Shown here: in pieces, positions 43,148 to 52,164 of the stretch | How the letters are laid out: every line of letters starts with the position of its first letter | Numbering within the stretch: the stretch's first letter is position 1 | Source of the DNA: Nostoc piscinale CENA21 | GTDB taxonomy: Bacteria; Cyanobacteriota; Cyanobacteriia; Cyanobacteriales; Nostocaceae | Length of the DNA: 64,000 nucleotides | Assembly (NCBI RefSeq): GCF_001298445.1 | Contig: NZ_CP012036.1 | Location: 186,001-250,000, forward strand | Direction of reading: 5' to 3' | The notes under the pieces: model-generated | The model's database searches: none | What the model was told of the DNA's origin: nothing | The model's input: only the letters and a program-made list of their open reading frames with translations | Made by a program: the position numbers and the translations under genes

Positions 43148-44399
43148 CACCAAAGAATTTATTTATGATGCTTTAAATGATTGTCGGAGAAAAACTTTAA
43201 AGCTGTTTGATGAGCTAGACGAGATGACATTTTGCCATCAGTATCATCCTGATTTTAGTCCTGTTGGCTGGCACTTGGGACATATTGCTTACACTGAGTC
43301 TTTATGGTTGCTAGAACATAGTGCGGGTTTAAAATGTTTATTTCCGCAATATCGGAAGTTGTTTGCGGCTGATGGTTTACCCAAGTCAGAACGTGTCAAA
43401 TTACCAAACTTAGCCGAAACCCGTGATTACTTGCAGACAGTCCGCGAGAAAGTGCTGGAATATTTGGAAGTAGTTGATATTGAACCCCAAGAACGTCTGT
43501 GGCGGTTTTTAATTCAGCACGAAAGTCAACACTGTGAGATTCTCAGCTATGTGTTGGCATTGTCGAAAATCAGAAAGGGAGCAGAGGGAAAATTCTTCTC
43601 TCCTCTGCTCCCTGCCCCCTGCCCCGTTTCCTCTTCCTACTCAGCACTCAGCACTCCGATGGTGATGATTCCGGCTGGGGAGTTTGAGATGGGAAACAAT
43701 TCTCTGGATGCGTTGGATAATGAAAGTCTTTGTCATCGCGTATATCTAGATACTTATTGGATTGACAGTTACCCGGTGACTTGCAGGCAGTATCGGGAAT
43801 TTATGGCGGCGGGTGGCTATGAAAATTCTGAATGGTGGTCAGATGCTGGGTGGCAATGGCTACAAAAAGAACAGGTAACACAACCACTTTATTGGCAAAG
43901 CGATCACAGTTATGATGATCATCCAGTCTGCGGTGTGAGTTGGTACGAAGCGGAAGCATATTCGCGGTTTGTTGGCAAGCGTTTACCCACAGAAGCAGAA
44001 TGGGAAAAAGCCGCTAGTTGGGATGCTCAAGCGCAACGTCGGCGCACCTATCCTTGGGGTGAAGAAATGCCCTCACTCAAATATTGTAATTGCGATCGCC
44101 TGATCGGTCAGACAACCCCAGTAAGTAATTACCCTGAAGGCCAAAGTCCCTACGGCTTATTAGATACCCTCGGCAACGTTTGGGAATGGACAGCTTCTTG
44201 GTTTACGCCATACCAAGGTTTTCAAAGTTACCCTTATGTGGGTTACTCTCAAGTTTATTTTGATAACAAACACCGTGTATTAAAAGGCGGTAGTTGGGCA
44301 ACTCGTCCCTGGGTAGCACGTTGTAGTTTTCGTAACTGGTACTACCCGTATGTACGCCAAGTTTTTACCGGTTTTCGTTGTGCTACCAGTGTTAATTAA
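43131..44399 (+). CDS. egtB: EgtB, iron-dependent sulfoxide synthase of ergothioneine synthesis
   Basis: EgtB joins hercynine (trimethyl-histidine) to a thiol substrate with O2. The N-terminal DinB-like domain has HLGHIAYTESLWLL and the iron motif QHESQHCEIL. The C-terminal formylglycine-generating-like domain has VMIPAGEFEMG, CGVSWYEAEAYSRFVGKRLP, TEAEWEKAA and a terminal LKGGSWATRP..CSFRNWYYP..TGFRCA. About 422 residues from TTG 43131 (LSKSTSTKEFIYDAL), in frame and overlapping the egtC stop; no in-frame ATG fits. The linker between domains (about residues 150-178) is encoded by intergenic-type repeat DNA at 43576-43656. Confidence 0.9.
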   Translation: MSKSTSTKEFIYDALNDCRRKTLKLFDELDEMTFCHQYHPDFSPVGWHLGHIAYTESLWLLEHSAGLKCLFPQYRKLFAADGLPKSERVKLPNLAETRDYLQTVREKVLEYLEVVDIEPQERLWRFLIQHESQHCEILSYVLALSKIRKGAEGKFFSPLLPAPCPVSSSYSALSTPMVMIPAGEFEMGNNSLDALDNESLCHRVYLDTYWIDSYPVTCRQYREFMAAGGYENSEWWSDAGWQWLQKEQVTQPLYWQSDHSYDDHPVCGVSWYEAEAYSRFVGKRLPTEAEWEKAASWDAQAQRRRTYPWGEEMPSLKYCNCDRLIGQTTPVSNYPEGQSPYGLLDTLGNVWEWTASWFTPYQGFQSYPYVGYSQVYFDNKHRVLKGGSWATRPWVARCSFRNWYYPYVRQVFTGFRCATSVN

Positions 44400-44561
44400 C
44401 GAAAACTTATGGCTTTTTTAGTGGTAAATACGCAAATTTAGTGTTAAACGTTGATTTATCTAGCTTAAGCGTGAGGTTATCAGCTATGGCTGTGTGTTTC
44501 ACTAGCTGGAGAAAAGCTCAGGTTGCCTAGCAATCTACTACTGCAACTCTACGGAGGTTCA

Positions 44562-45599
44562 ATGACAATATCTCAAGCTGTCAACAGCAAAGTTACTTCT
44601 CTTAACAACCTAGAAGAACGTTTGCAAATACAGCGTTTGGTAGAAGCCACAAAAGTAGTAACATCAACAGCAGGACGTGATGTAGCCAAAGGATTAACGC
44701 ACAACCCCAAATATTTACCCCCATACTACTTTTATGATGACCAAGGCTCTGATTTATTTGAACAAATCTGTGACTTGCCGGAATATTATCTAACTCGTAC
44801 AGAAACAGCAATTTTACAACAGTATGCAGGTGAAATTGCTCAAATCACAGGTGCTTGCGAATTAGTGGAACTGGGTAGTGGGAGTTCGACAAAAACCCGA
44901 ATTTTGCTGGATGCTTATCAAAAGTTAGGGTATCTTCAGTGCTACTTGCCAATAGATGTGAGTGCAGGAATGTTGGAAAATAGCGCAAGAAAGTTACTCC
45001 AAGAATATCCCTCACTGCAAGTTTACGCCCTGGCGGGAACTTATGAAATGGCTTTAGCACAACTCCCACCAAAACAGTCTCCAAGTAGGATGATTGGTTT
45101 TATTGGTAGTTCTTTGGGAAATATGACTACCCAAGAGTGTGATGCTTTCTTTTCCCAAATTACCAATGCACTGCAAGCCGGTGAATATTTCCTACTAGGA
45201 ATCGATTTACAAAAACCAAAAGAAATTTTAGAACCAGCTTATAACGATCGCCAAGGTGTAACAGCAGCATTTAATATCAATATGCTGGAGCATTTAAATC
45301 GCAGATTTGAAGGCAATTTTGATACAACACAATTTGAACATTGGGCATTTTATAATGAAACCGCACATCAAATTGAAATGCACTTGCGGAGTATGCGATC
45401 GCAAACTGTACAATTAAAATCTCTCAACCTCACTGTTAACTTTGCCCCAGGCGAAACCATCCTGACCGAAATATCTCGCAAATTTAACCTCAACACCATT
45501 AAACAACAACTCCAAAGCCGTGGTTTAGTTCCGATTCAAACATGGACTGATGCAAATCAATGGTTTGGTTTGTTGTTATGTCAGTTGCAATCTAATTGA
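44562..45599 (+). CDS. egtD: EgtD, L-histidine N-alpha-methyltransferase
   Basis: SAM-dependent methyltransferase that makes hercynine by trimethylating histidine, the first step of ergothioneine synthesis. About 345 residues. Motifs: PKYLPPYYFYDDQGSDLFEQ, ICDLPEYYLTRTETAIL, the SAM-binding VELGSGSSTKTRILLDA and GFIGSSLGNMT, then FLLGIDLQKP and AAFNINMLEHLNR. ATG 44562 follows CTACGGAGGTTCA, an excellent ribosome-binding site; the frame is open upstream from a TTG at 44523. It lies 162 bp after egtB on the same strand. Confidence 0.93.
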   Translation: MTISQAVNSKVTSLNNLEERLQIQRLVEATKVVTSTAGRDVAKGLTHNPKYLPPYYFYDDQGSDLFEQICDLPEYYLTRTETAILQQYAGEIAQITGACELVELGSGSSTKTRILLDAYQKLGYLQCYLPIDVSAGMLENSARKLLQEYPSLQVYALAGTYEMALAQLPPKQSPSRMIGFIGSSLGNMTTQECDAFFSQITNALQAGEYFLLGIDLQKPKEILEPAYNDRQGVTAAFNINMLEHLNRRFEGNFDTTQFEHWAFYNETAHQIEMHLRSMRSQTVQLKSLNLTVNFAPGETILTEISRKFNLNTIKQQLQSRGLVPIQTWTDANQWFGLLLCQLQSN

Positions 45600-45779
45600 A
45601 GAAGAATTTTAGAAGTCAGAATCAAATAAGTGGCTGTCTTCAAACCGCTATCTTATTAGCCTTGAAACACATCTAAAATATAGCAGTCGAAGCATAGGGT
45701 AGGGCATTTAAAAAGCACAAATGGCAGGCAGAGTAAGATTTTTACCTCCTGCCTTCTGCCTCCTGCCTCCTGCCTCTTG

Positions 45780-46428
45780 TTATAAAACACCTTTAGAACT
45801 AGGAATTGTCCCAGCGCGACGGGGATCAACTTCCGTAGCCATTCGCATAGCTCTCGCAAAAGCCTTAAATGTCGCTTCAATAATGTGATGGGAATTAATA
45901 CCATCTAATTGCCGAATGTGCAGTGTCATTTGGCTATGGTTCACCAATGCGACAAAAAAATTCCCGCACTAGCTGAGTGTCATAAGTACCAACTCTTTGG
46001 GTGGGAATTTCTAAGCCATAACTGAGGTGAGGTCTTCCCGAAAAATCTAACGCCACCTGAATCAACGCTTCATCTAATGGTGCTAAAAAATTACCAAAGC
46101 GGACTATTCCTTTTCTATCACCCAAAGCTTGATGCAAAGCTTGACCTAAAGTAATCCCAACATCTTCATTAGTGTGATGATCATCAATTTCCCAATCTCC
46201 TTTGGCTTTGACATCCAAATCAATCAAACCGTGAGAGGAAATTTGATGCAACATGTGGTCTAAAAAGGGAATACCAGTCGCTGCATGACATTTTCCTGTG
46301 CCATCTAAATTGACAGTTACTTGCACATCAGTTTCACCAGTCACACGGTGAACCGAAGCAATACGCGCTGTGGTTAGGGAAACTTGGTGCAGAATAGAGT
46401 CTTTACTGGAAGTATCGCTGATTTGCAT
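45780..46428 (-). CDS. hisB: HisB, imidazoleglycerol-phosphate dehydratase (frameshift in A run)
   Basis: Sixth step of histidine synthesis. The N-terminal part is normal: ATGIPFLDHMLHQISSHGLID and HHTNEDVGITLGQAL, containing the first metal-binding HHxxED motif. The frame then breaks after QLVREFF. With the seven-A run 45954-45960 (T run on the coding strand) read as six, it continues VALVNHSQMTLHIRQLDG and SHHIIEATFKAFARAMRMA, restoring the second HHxxE motif, and ends SSKGVL at 45780. The restored length, about 215 residues, is normal. Loss of this enzyme would cause histidine auxotrophy, so an indel artefact is likely. It lies 96 bp downstream of fabI on the same strand. Confidence 0.92.
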
Positions 46429-46524
46429 AGTTAATTAGGGTGTAATATGTAAAAAGTAAAAAAGCAAAAGTAAAAAATAATTCTTTTACCTTTTTACTTT
46501 TAACTTTTGACTTGAGTAATACTA

Positions 46525-47301
46525 TTACATTCCCATAATTTCATATCCTGCATCCACGTACAGCACTTGCCCGGTAATACCACTGGCTAAGTCACTGCAC
46601 AAAAAAGCCGCAGTATTGCCCACTTCTTGTTGAGTTACTGTACGTCGCAAAGGGGCTACCTGTTCTACATGGTGAATCATATCTAAAATTCCCCCAACAG
46701 CCGAAGAAGCCAAAGTCCGAATTGGCCCAGCCGAAATTGCATTAACCCGAATATTTTCCGGGCCGAGTTCTGCTGCGAGATAACGCACACTCGCTTCTAA
46801 ACCTGCTTTGGCGACTCCCATCACATTGTAGTTAGGCACAGCTCGCACACCACCTAAATATGTCAAGGTGACAATGCTACCGCCTTCGGTCATTAAAGGT
46901 TTCGCTGCACCACTTAACTGTACTAGGGAATAGGTACTAATTTCTAAAGCTGTATTGAAACCCGAACGGGAGGTTTGGCTAAAGCCTCCAGTCAAATCAT
47001 CTTTATTCGCAAAAGCTAAACAGTGGATGAGGATATCTAACCTACCCCACTTTTCTTGCACCGTTTCAAAGGTAGAGTGAATCTGTTCGTCGTTTTGAAC
47101 ATTACAGGGAACAAATAAGCTGGGATTAAGAGGTTCTACCAATTCCGCAACTTTTTTCTCCATCTTGCCACGTTCATCAGGGAGGTAAGTAATACCTAAA
47201 TTAGCTCCGGCGGCGTGCAGTTGTTGGGCGATACCCCAAGCGATGGAGCGATTATTGGCAATACCTGTAACGAGGGCGTTTTTTCCAGTCAGATTCAGCA
47301 T
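46525..47301 (-). CDS. fabI: FabI, enoyl-[acyl-carrier-protein] reductase (NADH)
   Basis: Final reduction of each fatty acid elongation cycle. The SDR-type protein (258 residues from ATG 47301, MLNLTGKNALVTGIANNRSI) has the FabI variant of the nucleotide-binding loop, LDILIHCLAFA, the active-site Tyr and Lys in YNVMGVAKAGLE (YxxxxxxK) and a C terminus ending VDAGYEIMGM. An upstream in-frame ATG at 47322 is rejected because MLNLTGK is the usual start. It is divergent from ntcA, as in Anabaena PCC 7120 (all4391 / alr4392, from memory). Confidence 0.95.
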   Translation of the reverse strand: MLNLTGKNALVTGIANNRSIAWGIAQQLHAAGANLGITYLPDERGKMEKKVAELVEPLNPSLFVPCNVQNDEQIHSTFETVQEKWGRLDILIHCLAFANKDDLTGGFSQTSRSGFNTALEISTYSLVQLSGAAKPLMTEGGSIVTLTYLGGVRAVPNYNVMGVAKAGLEASVRYLAAELGPENIRVNAISAGPIRTLASSAVGGILDMIHHVEQVAPLRRTVTQQEVGNTAAFLCSDLASGITGQVLYVDAGYEIMGM

Positions 47302-48043
47302 AGAAATTATTAACAGGATCAATCATGATAAAAGATGTCTGAGCAGTATCAACTATTTTTGATTCCCCTAAGCAGGTGCAGCATTCCGTCTGGCAACACA
47401 ATGGCTATTTTTGACTGCTGTGTAGCTGTGTTCACTTTTCTTTTTCAGAGGCAATTACAGCCAGAAGTCTAAATTTTTTAGGGGAATTGAGGATACTTCA
47501 ACTGCTGAGTGTATCACCTGGGACTTTTTCAGACATCCTCTTAGGAGGATACTAGAAACTGAGGCCTGTTTTTCTTGATTTATCAAAATCATGTTTCACA
47601 GGCCAGAATCAAGAAACCAGAAGCCCGAATTGAGCCTTAAATTCTGTGAGGCTAGTAGATGAATAAACAAGCAACACAGCAAATTAAGTGGTGAGTGTTT
47701 TTCTCCATTGACTAATTTTGCGTCTTCAATTCTGCTGTCTGAATTTTTCTTTAATTCAATTGGTGTGTTTGCTGCATAAAAATTGTCTGCTCTTCCTGAA
47801 GATATTCTCAAGATACAATGAATTTTTTCGCAAAAAACCTGATGAATAGGAGTTTGTAAGTACTTATAACAACTACTAGCTAAAAAGGTGAAAAATTATG
47901 TATCATTATGAACAAATAAGTCTGAAGTTTGGCTTTTGAGTATAGGAAAGTACAGAAAGGTTGACGGTGATTTATTGATTTTTCAGGTGTATTCTTAGGT
48001 AATCAGTTTATTTGTTTTTCCGGCATTGGGTAGGGGAAGGGAG
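47302..48043. other. fabI-ntcA divergent intergenic region
   Basis: About 740 bases without a supported gene. It must contain promoters for both genes. Bases 47600-47640 and 47720 hold CAGAATCAAGAAACCAGAA-type dispersed repeat. The part next to ntcA carries a perfect NtcA-type box, listed separately. Confidence 0.6.
47940..47953 (+). promoter_or_regulatory. NtcA-type binding box upstream of ntcA
   Basis: GTATAGGAAAGTAC is a perfect GTA-N8-TAC match, the consensus for NtcA. It lies about 90 bp upstream of the ntcA ATG at 48044. A possible -10 (TATTCT, 47990-47995) is further downstream than the usual class II spacing, so the promoter geometry is not certain. Autoregulation of ntcA is known in heterocystous cyanobacteria and makes the site plausible. 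Confidence 0.6.
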
Positions 48044-48715
48044 ATGATCGTGACACAAGATAAAGCCCTAGCAAATGTTTTTCGTCAGATGGCAACTGGG
48101 GCGTTTCCACCTGTTGTGGAAACGTTTGAACGCAACAAAACGATCTTTTTTCCGGGCGATCCTGCTGAACGAGTTTATTTTCTTCTTAAGGGTGCTGTAA
48201 AACTTTCCAGGGTATACGAAGCAGGAGAAGAAATAACGGTAGCACTGTTACGGGAAAATAGTGTTTTTGGTGTTTTGTCTTTGCTGACTGGAAATAAGTC
48301 AGATCGGTTTTACCATGCTGTTGCATTTACACCTGTAGAATTGCTATCAGCACCAATCGAGCAAGTAGAGCAAGCACTTAAGGAAAATCCAGAATTGTCT
48401 ATGTTAATGCTGCGGGGTCTATCTTCGCGGATTTTACAGACAGAGATGATGATTGAAACCCTCGCTCACCGAGATATGGGTTCTAGATTGGTGAGTTTTT
48501 TATTAATTCTTTGTCGTGATTTTGGTGTTCCTTGTGCAGATGGAATCACAATTGATCTGAAGCTATCTCATCAAGCGATCGCAGAGGCAATTGGTTCGAC
48601 TCGTGTCACAGTCACTAGGTTACTTGGTGATTTACGCGAAAAGAAAATGATTTCTATTCATAAAAAGAAGATTACTGTGCATAAACCTGTTAGCTTAAGT
48701 AGACAGTTCACTTAA
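48044..48715 (+). CDS. ntcA: NtcA, global nitrogen regulator (CRP family)
   Basis: 2-oxoglutarate-responsive transcription factor that activates nitrogen assimilation and starts heterocyst development. The 223-residue protein begins MIVTQDKALANVFRQMATG; the cAMP-receptor-like beta barrel (FFPGDPAERVYFLLKGAVKL, NSVFGVLSLLTG) is followed by the dimer helix ENPELSMLMLRGLSSRI and a C-terminal helix-turn-helix LSHQAIAEAIGSTRVTVTRLLGDL. It appears nearly identical to the Anabaena protein. ATG 48044 is the canonical start, preceded by GGGGAAGGGAG; TTG/ATG extensions to 48026 are rejected. Confidence 0.98.
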   Translation: MIVTQDKALANVFRQMATGAFPPVVETFERNKTIFFPGDPAERVYFLLKGAVKLSRVYEAGEEITVALLRENSVFGVLSLLTGNKSDRFYHAVAFTPVELLSAPIEQVEQALKENPELSMLMLRGLSSRILQTEMMIETLAHRDMGSRLVSFLLILCRDFGVPCADGITIDLKLSHQAIAEAIGSTRVTVTRLLGDLREKKMISIHKKKITVHKPVSLSRQFT

Positions 48716-48965
48716 AGCAGAAGTCAGAAGTCAGAATCAAAACGTGATTTACTCTGAATTTGGGCTTTCTGACTCTGGCATTGTTTTTGGTTGAAAGTAA
48801 TTGGAGGTAATGGAGTTGGCAAATATGGTGGTGTTTTTGCAGATAATACCCATAGCAGGAGGCAAATCATAAATTGATAAATCTTCGCTATTGCCAATTT
48901 CCTACCCTCCACAGACAATGGTCGAAAGTAGTAGGCTGTATCTGGAACCATTTCGGTAGCTGAAG

Positions 48966-50457
48966 ATGACCACCGGGTACATCCTCATTGCAGCAATTTT
49001 AATTTTGGGAGGCGTAATAGCCACTGTGGGCGATCGCATTGGCACACGGGTTGGCAAAGCTCGCCTCTCACTCTTTAAGCTTCGTCCCAAAAATACGGCG
49101 GTGGTGGTGACAATTTTTACTGGGGGCTTGATTTCAGCATCAACCTTGGGAATTTTGTTTGCTGCGGATGAGGGCTTGCGTAAGGGAGTCTTTGAATTAG
49201 AAGATATTCAAAAAGACCTGAGAAACAAACGAGAACAACTCAAAACCGCCGAAGCCCAAAAAAGCCAAGTCGAAACAGAATTAAGCCAAGCCAGAAAAGA
49301 ACAAACCCAAGCGCAACAAGACTTACAAAGAATTAATAAATCTTTGCAAGCGGCCAACGCTAAACAACGGGAAACACAAGCAAAACTCAATCAAACTTTG
49401 AGCCGCCAAGCAAAAATCCAAGGGCAGTTACAAAGCACTCAAGGGCGCTTAAATCAAGTTGCAACTCAATATCAGCAAGCGCGGTCAGAATTAGAAAACG
49501 TTTATAACCAAAGAAAAGCCTTACAAGTAGCTGTAGGACAATTAAAGGCAGAACAACAAAGATTGTACGCAGAGGCAAAAAAAGGCGATTGATGAAGCGA
49601 AAACAGCCATTTCCAAACGTGATCGCGAACTCGCCAATCGTCAAGAAATTATTGAACAGCGCGATCGCAAAATCGCTCAATTAGATAAACTCATTCAAAA
49701 TCGCAATTTAGAAATTACCGCCAGAGAACAGGTAATTGCCACCAGAGAATCTCGCCTCAAAGAATTAGAAAGACAACAGGATTATTTAGAACAGGAAGTA
49801 GCCAGACTCGAAAAATACTATCAGTCTTATCAAGACTTGCGTTTAGGCAAGTTGGCGTTAGTGCGTGGTCAAATTTTGGCTGGTGCGGTAATTCAAGTGA
49901 GTCAAGCCTCGGCGGCGCGTCAGGCGGTGTTGCAACTGTTAGGCGATGCTAACCAAAATGCCATCTTTCAATTAACTGAACCGAGTGCAACACCAGAAAA
50001 TACCCAAATATTGCGCGTCACTCCCGAACGAATTGAGCAGTTGATTAGACAAATCAGCGATGGTAGGGAATATGTCGTGCGAATTTTCTCCGCAGGTAAT
50101 TACGTCCGGGGCGAAAAACAGATAGAATTTTTTGCAGATGCTGCACGCAATATCTTAGTCTTTACGGGAGGAGAGGTTTTGGCAAGCACCAGTGCTGATC
50201 CCAAAACCATGACATCTTATCAGTTACGCCAAAGATTAGATTTGCTGATTTCTGCTTCCCAATTTCGCGCCAGAAATGCCGGCATTGTAGAAGGTGTGCA
50301 AGTAGATGGCACATTTTTGCGCTTTATTAACCAGCTAAGACAATATGATCAGCCTGTAGATATTAAAGCGATCGCCGCAGAAGATACATATACAGCCGGG
50401 CCTCTGCGCGTGAAATTATTAGCTGTTCAAAACGGCAAAGTGATTTTTAGTACTTAA
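48966..50457 (+). CDS. DUF3084 coiled-coil membrane protein (frameshift in A run)
   Basis: Cyanobacterial DUF3084 protein of unknown function. The N terminus has two hydrophobic segments (YILIAAILILGGVIATVGD and AVVVTIFTGGLISASTLGILF), followed by a long coiled coil (about residues 80-290, with repeated Gln/Lys/Glu such as ELSQARKEQTQAQQDLQ) and a C-terminal globular domain (GREYVVRIFSAGNYVRGEKQ). The uninterrupted frame stops at 49592 because the seven-A run 49577-49583 has one base too many. Read as six it continues AIDEAKTAISKRDRELANRQ and runs to 50457, about 497 residues. It is followed by the RuvC/YqgF-like gene, an arrangement also next to ntcA in Anabaena (from memory). Confidence 0.88.
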
Positions 50458-50529
50458 GATTTTTTGTCAGAAGTCAAAAGTCAGAATAAGAATAGTTCAG
50501 TTAAAGTTAAAAATTAAAGCTGATTGAAT

Positions 50530-50982
50530 ATGAATTTAAATGAATTCTCACCAACTCAACCAGTGATTCTTGGCTTTGACCCTGGTAAAGATAAGTGTGG
50601 TTTAGCTGTGATGGGATTAGACAGACAGCTGCATTATCATCAAGTTGTCCCTGCATCGGAAGCGATCGCTAGTATAGAAACACTCAGACAAAAATACCCT
50701 GTTTCTTTACTCGTCATGGGTAATCAAACCACAGCCAAGCAGTGGAAACAAAAATTACAACAAGAATTGTTACAGCCATTAAATATCATGTTAGTAGATG
50801 AGCGATATTCTACTTTAGAAGCACGCGATCGCTATTGGCAGATGTATCCACCCCAAGGACTAACCAAACTATTACCAAAAGGAATGCGCCAACCACCAAG
50901 ACCAATAGATGACATTGTGGCTATCTTATTAATTGAAAGATATTTAAATCGTCTGACAGAATCAACTGTTAATAGTCAATAG
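50530..50982 (+). CDS. YqgF/RuvC-like RNase H-fold protein
   Basis: A 150-residue RNase H-fold protein. ILGFDPGKDKCGLAVMG carries the first acidic residue and glycine pattern of the YqgF/RuvC superfamily; LLVMGNQTTAKQWK, MLVDERYSTLEARDRYW (Glu in LVDER) and RPIDDIVAILLIERYL (paired Asp) give the remaining catalytic acids. It is a paralogue of the true YqgF and may be a nuclease; the substrate is unknown. ATG 50530 is preferred to TTG 50524. It lies 72 bp after the DUF3084 gene. Confidence 0.8.
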   Translation: MNLNEFSPTQPVILGFDPGKDKCGLAVMGLDRQLHYHQVVPASEAIASIETLRQKYPVSLLVMGNQTTAKQWKQKLQQELLQPLNIMLVDERYSTLEARDRYWQMYPPQGLTKLLPKGMRQPPRPIDDIVAILLIERYLNRLTESTVNSQ

Positions 50983-51009
50983 TGAATCTCTCCCTTGTCC
51001 CTCGTTTCT

Positions 51010-51273
51010 TCACAACTCTGCTCGGATAGTAAAAGCATAATCTCCTCCTGGTTCTAGCTGATAATCTTGTTTTTCTAAAAAGCGACCAAGAGGTTCTTTA
51101 ATTAAAGCGCGACCTTGGGAGGGTTTCACCGACAGTTCTCCACGGCGGAAATGCCATTGGAAATGCCATTCAAAATCTCCGGCGCTGACTTCGCCCTCAA
51201 GAAAACCATGTTGCCACGATTGGCGCGTAATTCTAACATGGGCAGTAGTTTCTGGCAAACGTTTTGCACTCAC
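51010..51273 (-). CDS. DUF3146 family protein
   Basis: An 87-residue cyanobacterial protein: SAKRLPETTAHVRITRQSW, AGDFEWHFQWHFRRGELSVK, PSQGRALIKEPLGRFLEKQDY and LEPGGDYAFTIRA match the DUF3146 family as I recall it. Function unknown. Start is GTG 51273. It is convergent with the YqgF-like gene, with 27 bp between the stops. Confidence 0.85.
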   Translation of the reverse strand: MSAKRLPETTAHVRITRQSWQHGFLEGEVSAGDFEWHFQWHFRRGELSVKPSQGRALIKEPLGRFLEKQDYQLEPGGDYAFTIRAEL

Positions 51274-51492
51274 AATGCTTTAGATAAAATTTGGGATAAA
51301 AGCAAACAATGCAGTCTATTTCTTTTATTTACCAAACTTCGCTGCGATCGACAAACTAACAAAAGGTGGCTTTAACACTTTTTTGAATAGTCAAACGGCT
51401 GAAATGATGAATTAACATTCAAAGCGATGCTGTCAGATATAGGCAAAGAATGAAGATTTATCTAAGAAAGTAATCCATAATGAGCAGCAGCA

Positions 51493-51540
51493 GACTGAAG
51501 TCGCGGCTATAAGAACGAAGCCTGCCTACGCAGGCTTTCA
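51493..51540. repeat. REP-like repeat left of the decayed transposase
   Basis: GACTGAAGTCGCGGCTATAA continues into GAACGAAGCCTGCCTACGCAGGCTTTC, with an internal AGCCTGC/GCAGGCT hairpin. Its reverse complement closely matches the copy at 52018-52068 on the other side of the transposase remnant. Confidence 0.8.
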
Positions 51541-51558
51541 TACTAAATAAAGTAACAA

Positions 51559-51949
51559 ATGCACAAAAATTTTACACAGTTGTACATACATTGTGTATGG
51601 GGGACTTGGGATAGATTATCTTTGGTAACACCGGATATTCAAGAGATTATTTATTCAGCGATAGTTAGGATGTAAAGTAATTGCTATTGGTGGCATAGTT
51701 GTTCACGTTCATTTACTCGTTGGCTACCCGCCCAACTTGACCATATCCGAGTTGATGCAAAAAACTAAAGGCAGTTCATCCCACTTAATTACTCATGAAA
51801 TTAAGCCCCAGGAATTTTTTAAATGGCAAGGTGGCTATGGGGCATTTACAGTTAGTCACCATCATCTTGAGTAAATAGCTAACTACATTCATCACCAAGC
51901 CACACACCATCAACAAAAATCTTTAATTCCAGACTGGGAAATATTGTAA
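51559..51949 (+). pseudogene. REP-associated (Y1, IS200-like) transposase pseudogene
   Basis: Reads MHKNFTQLYIHCVWGTWDRL, then after a frame disruption near 51665-51690 continues VIAIGG.. VVHVHLLVGYPPNLTISELM, SSSHLITHEIKPQEFFKWQG and ends HHQQKSLIPDWEIL. The histidine motif of Y1 transposases (HxH) is present as HVH. A TAA replaces the expected Gln codon at about 51871 before the ANYIHH segment holding the catalytic Tyr. At least two lesions make it non-functional. It is flanked by inverted REP-like sequences, the usual setting of a RAYT gene. Confidence 0.82.
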
Positions 51950-51955
51950 TTATGT

Positions 51956-52068
51956 CTAGCCTGCGAAGGCGTTAATATAGCCGTGACTTTATTCGTAAAA
52001 GATAATTGAATCTGATCGAGCCTGCGAAGGCAGGCTTTGTTCTGATAGCCGCGACTTTAGTCGTTCGG
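51956..52068. repeat. Two REP-like copies right of the decayed transposase
   Basis: A shorter copy, CTAGCCTGCGAAGGCG .. ATAGCCGTGACTTTATTCG (51956-51995), and a fuller one, GAGCCTGCGAAGGCAGGCTT .. GATAGCCGCGACTTTAGTCG (52018-52068). Both are inverted relative to the copy at 51493. The shorter copy lost part of the AGGCAGGCTTTG stretch. Confidence 0.8.
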
Positions 52069-52106
52069 CTGATTTACATAACAAATATATTGTTAAAAAG
52101 CTACGG

Positions 52107-52131
52107 CGATGCCTACAACAAAGGCATCGCG
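52107..52131 (-). terminator. Putative terminator of pnp
   Basis: GCGATGCCT / AGGCATCGC, nine perfect base pairs with a seven-base loop. On the minus strand, the direction of pnp, it is followed after a few bases by GCTTTTTAAC. It lies 34 bp beyond the pnp stop. Function is inferred from structure and position. Confidence 0.55.
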
Positions 52132-52164
52132 GATTTTAGACAGTCTCTAAAATCCCAAATCGAT

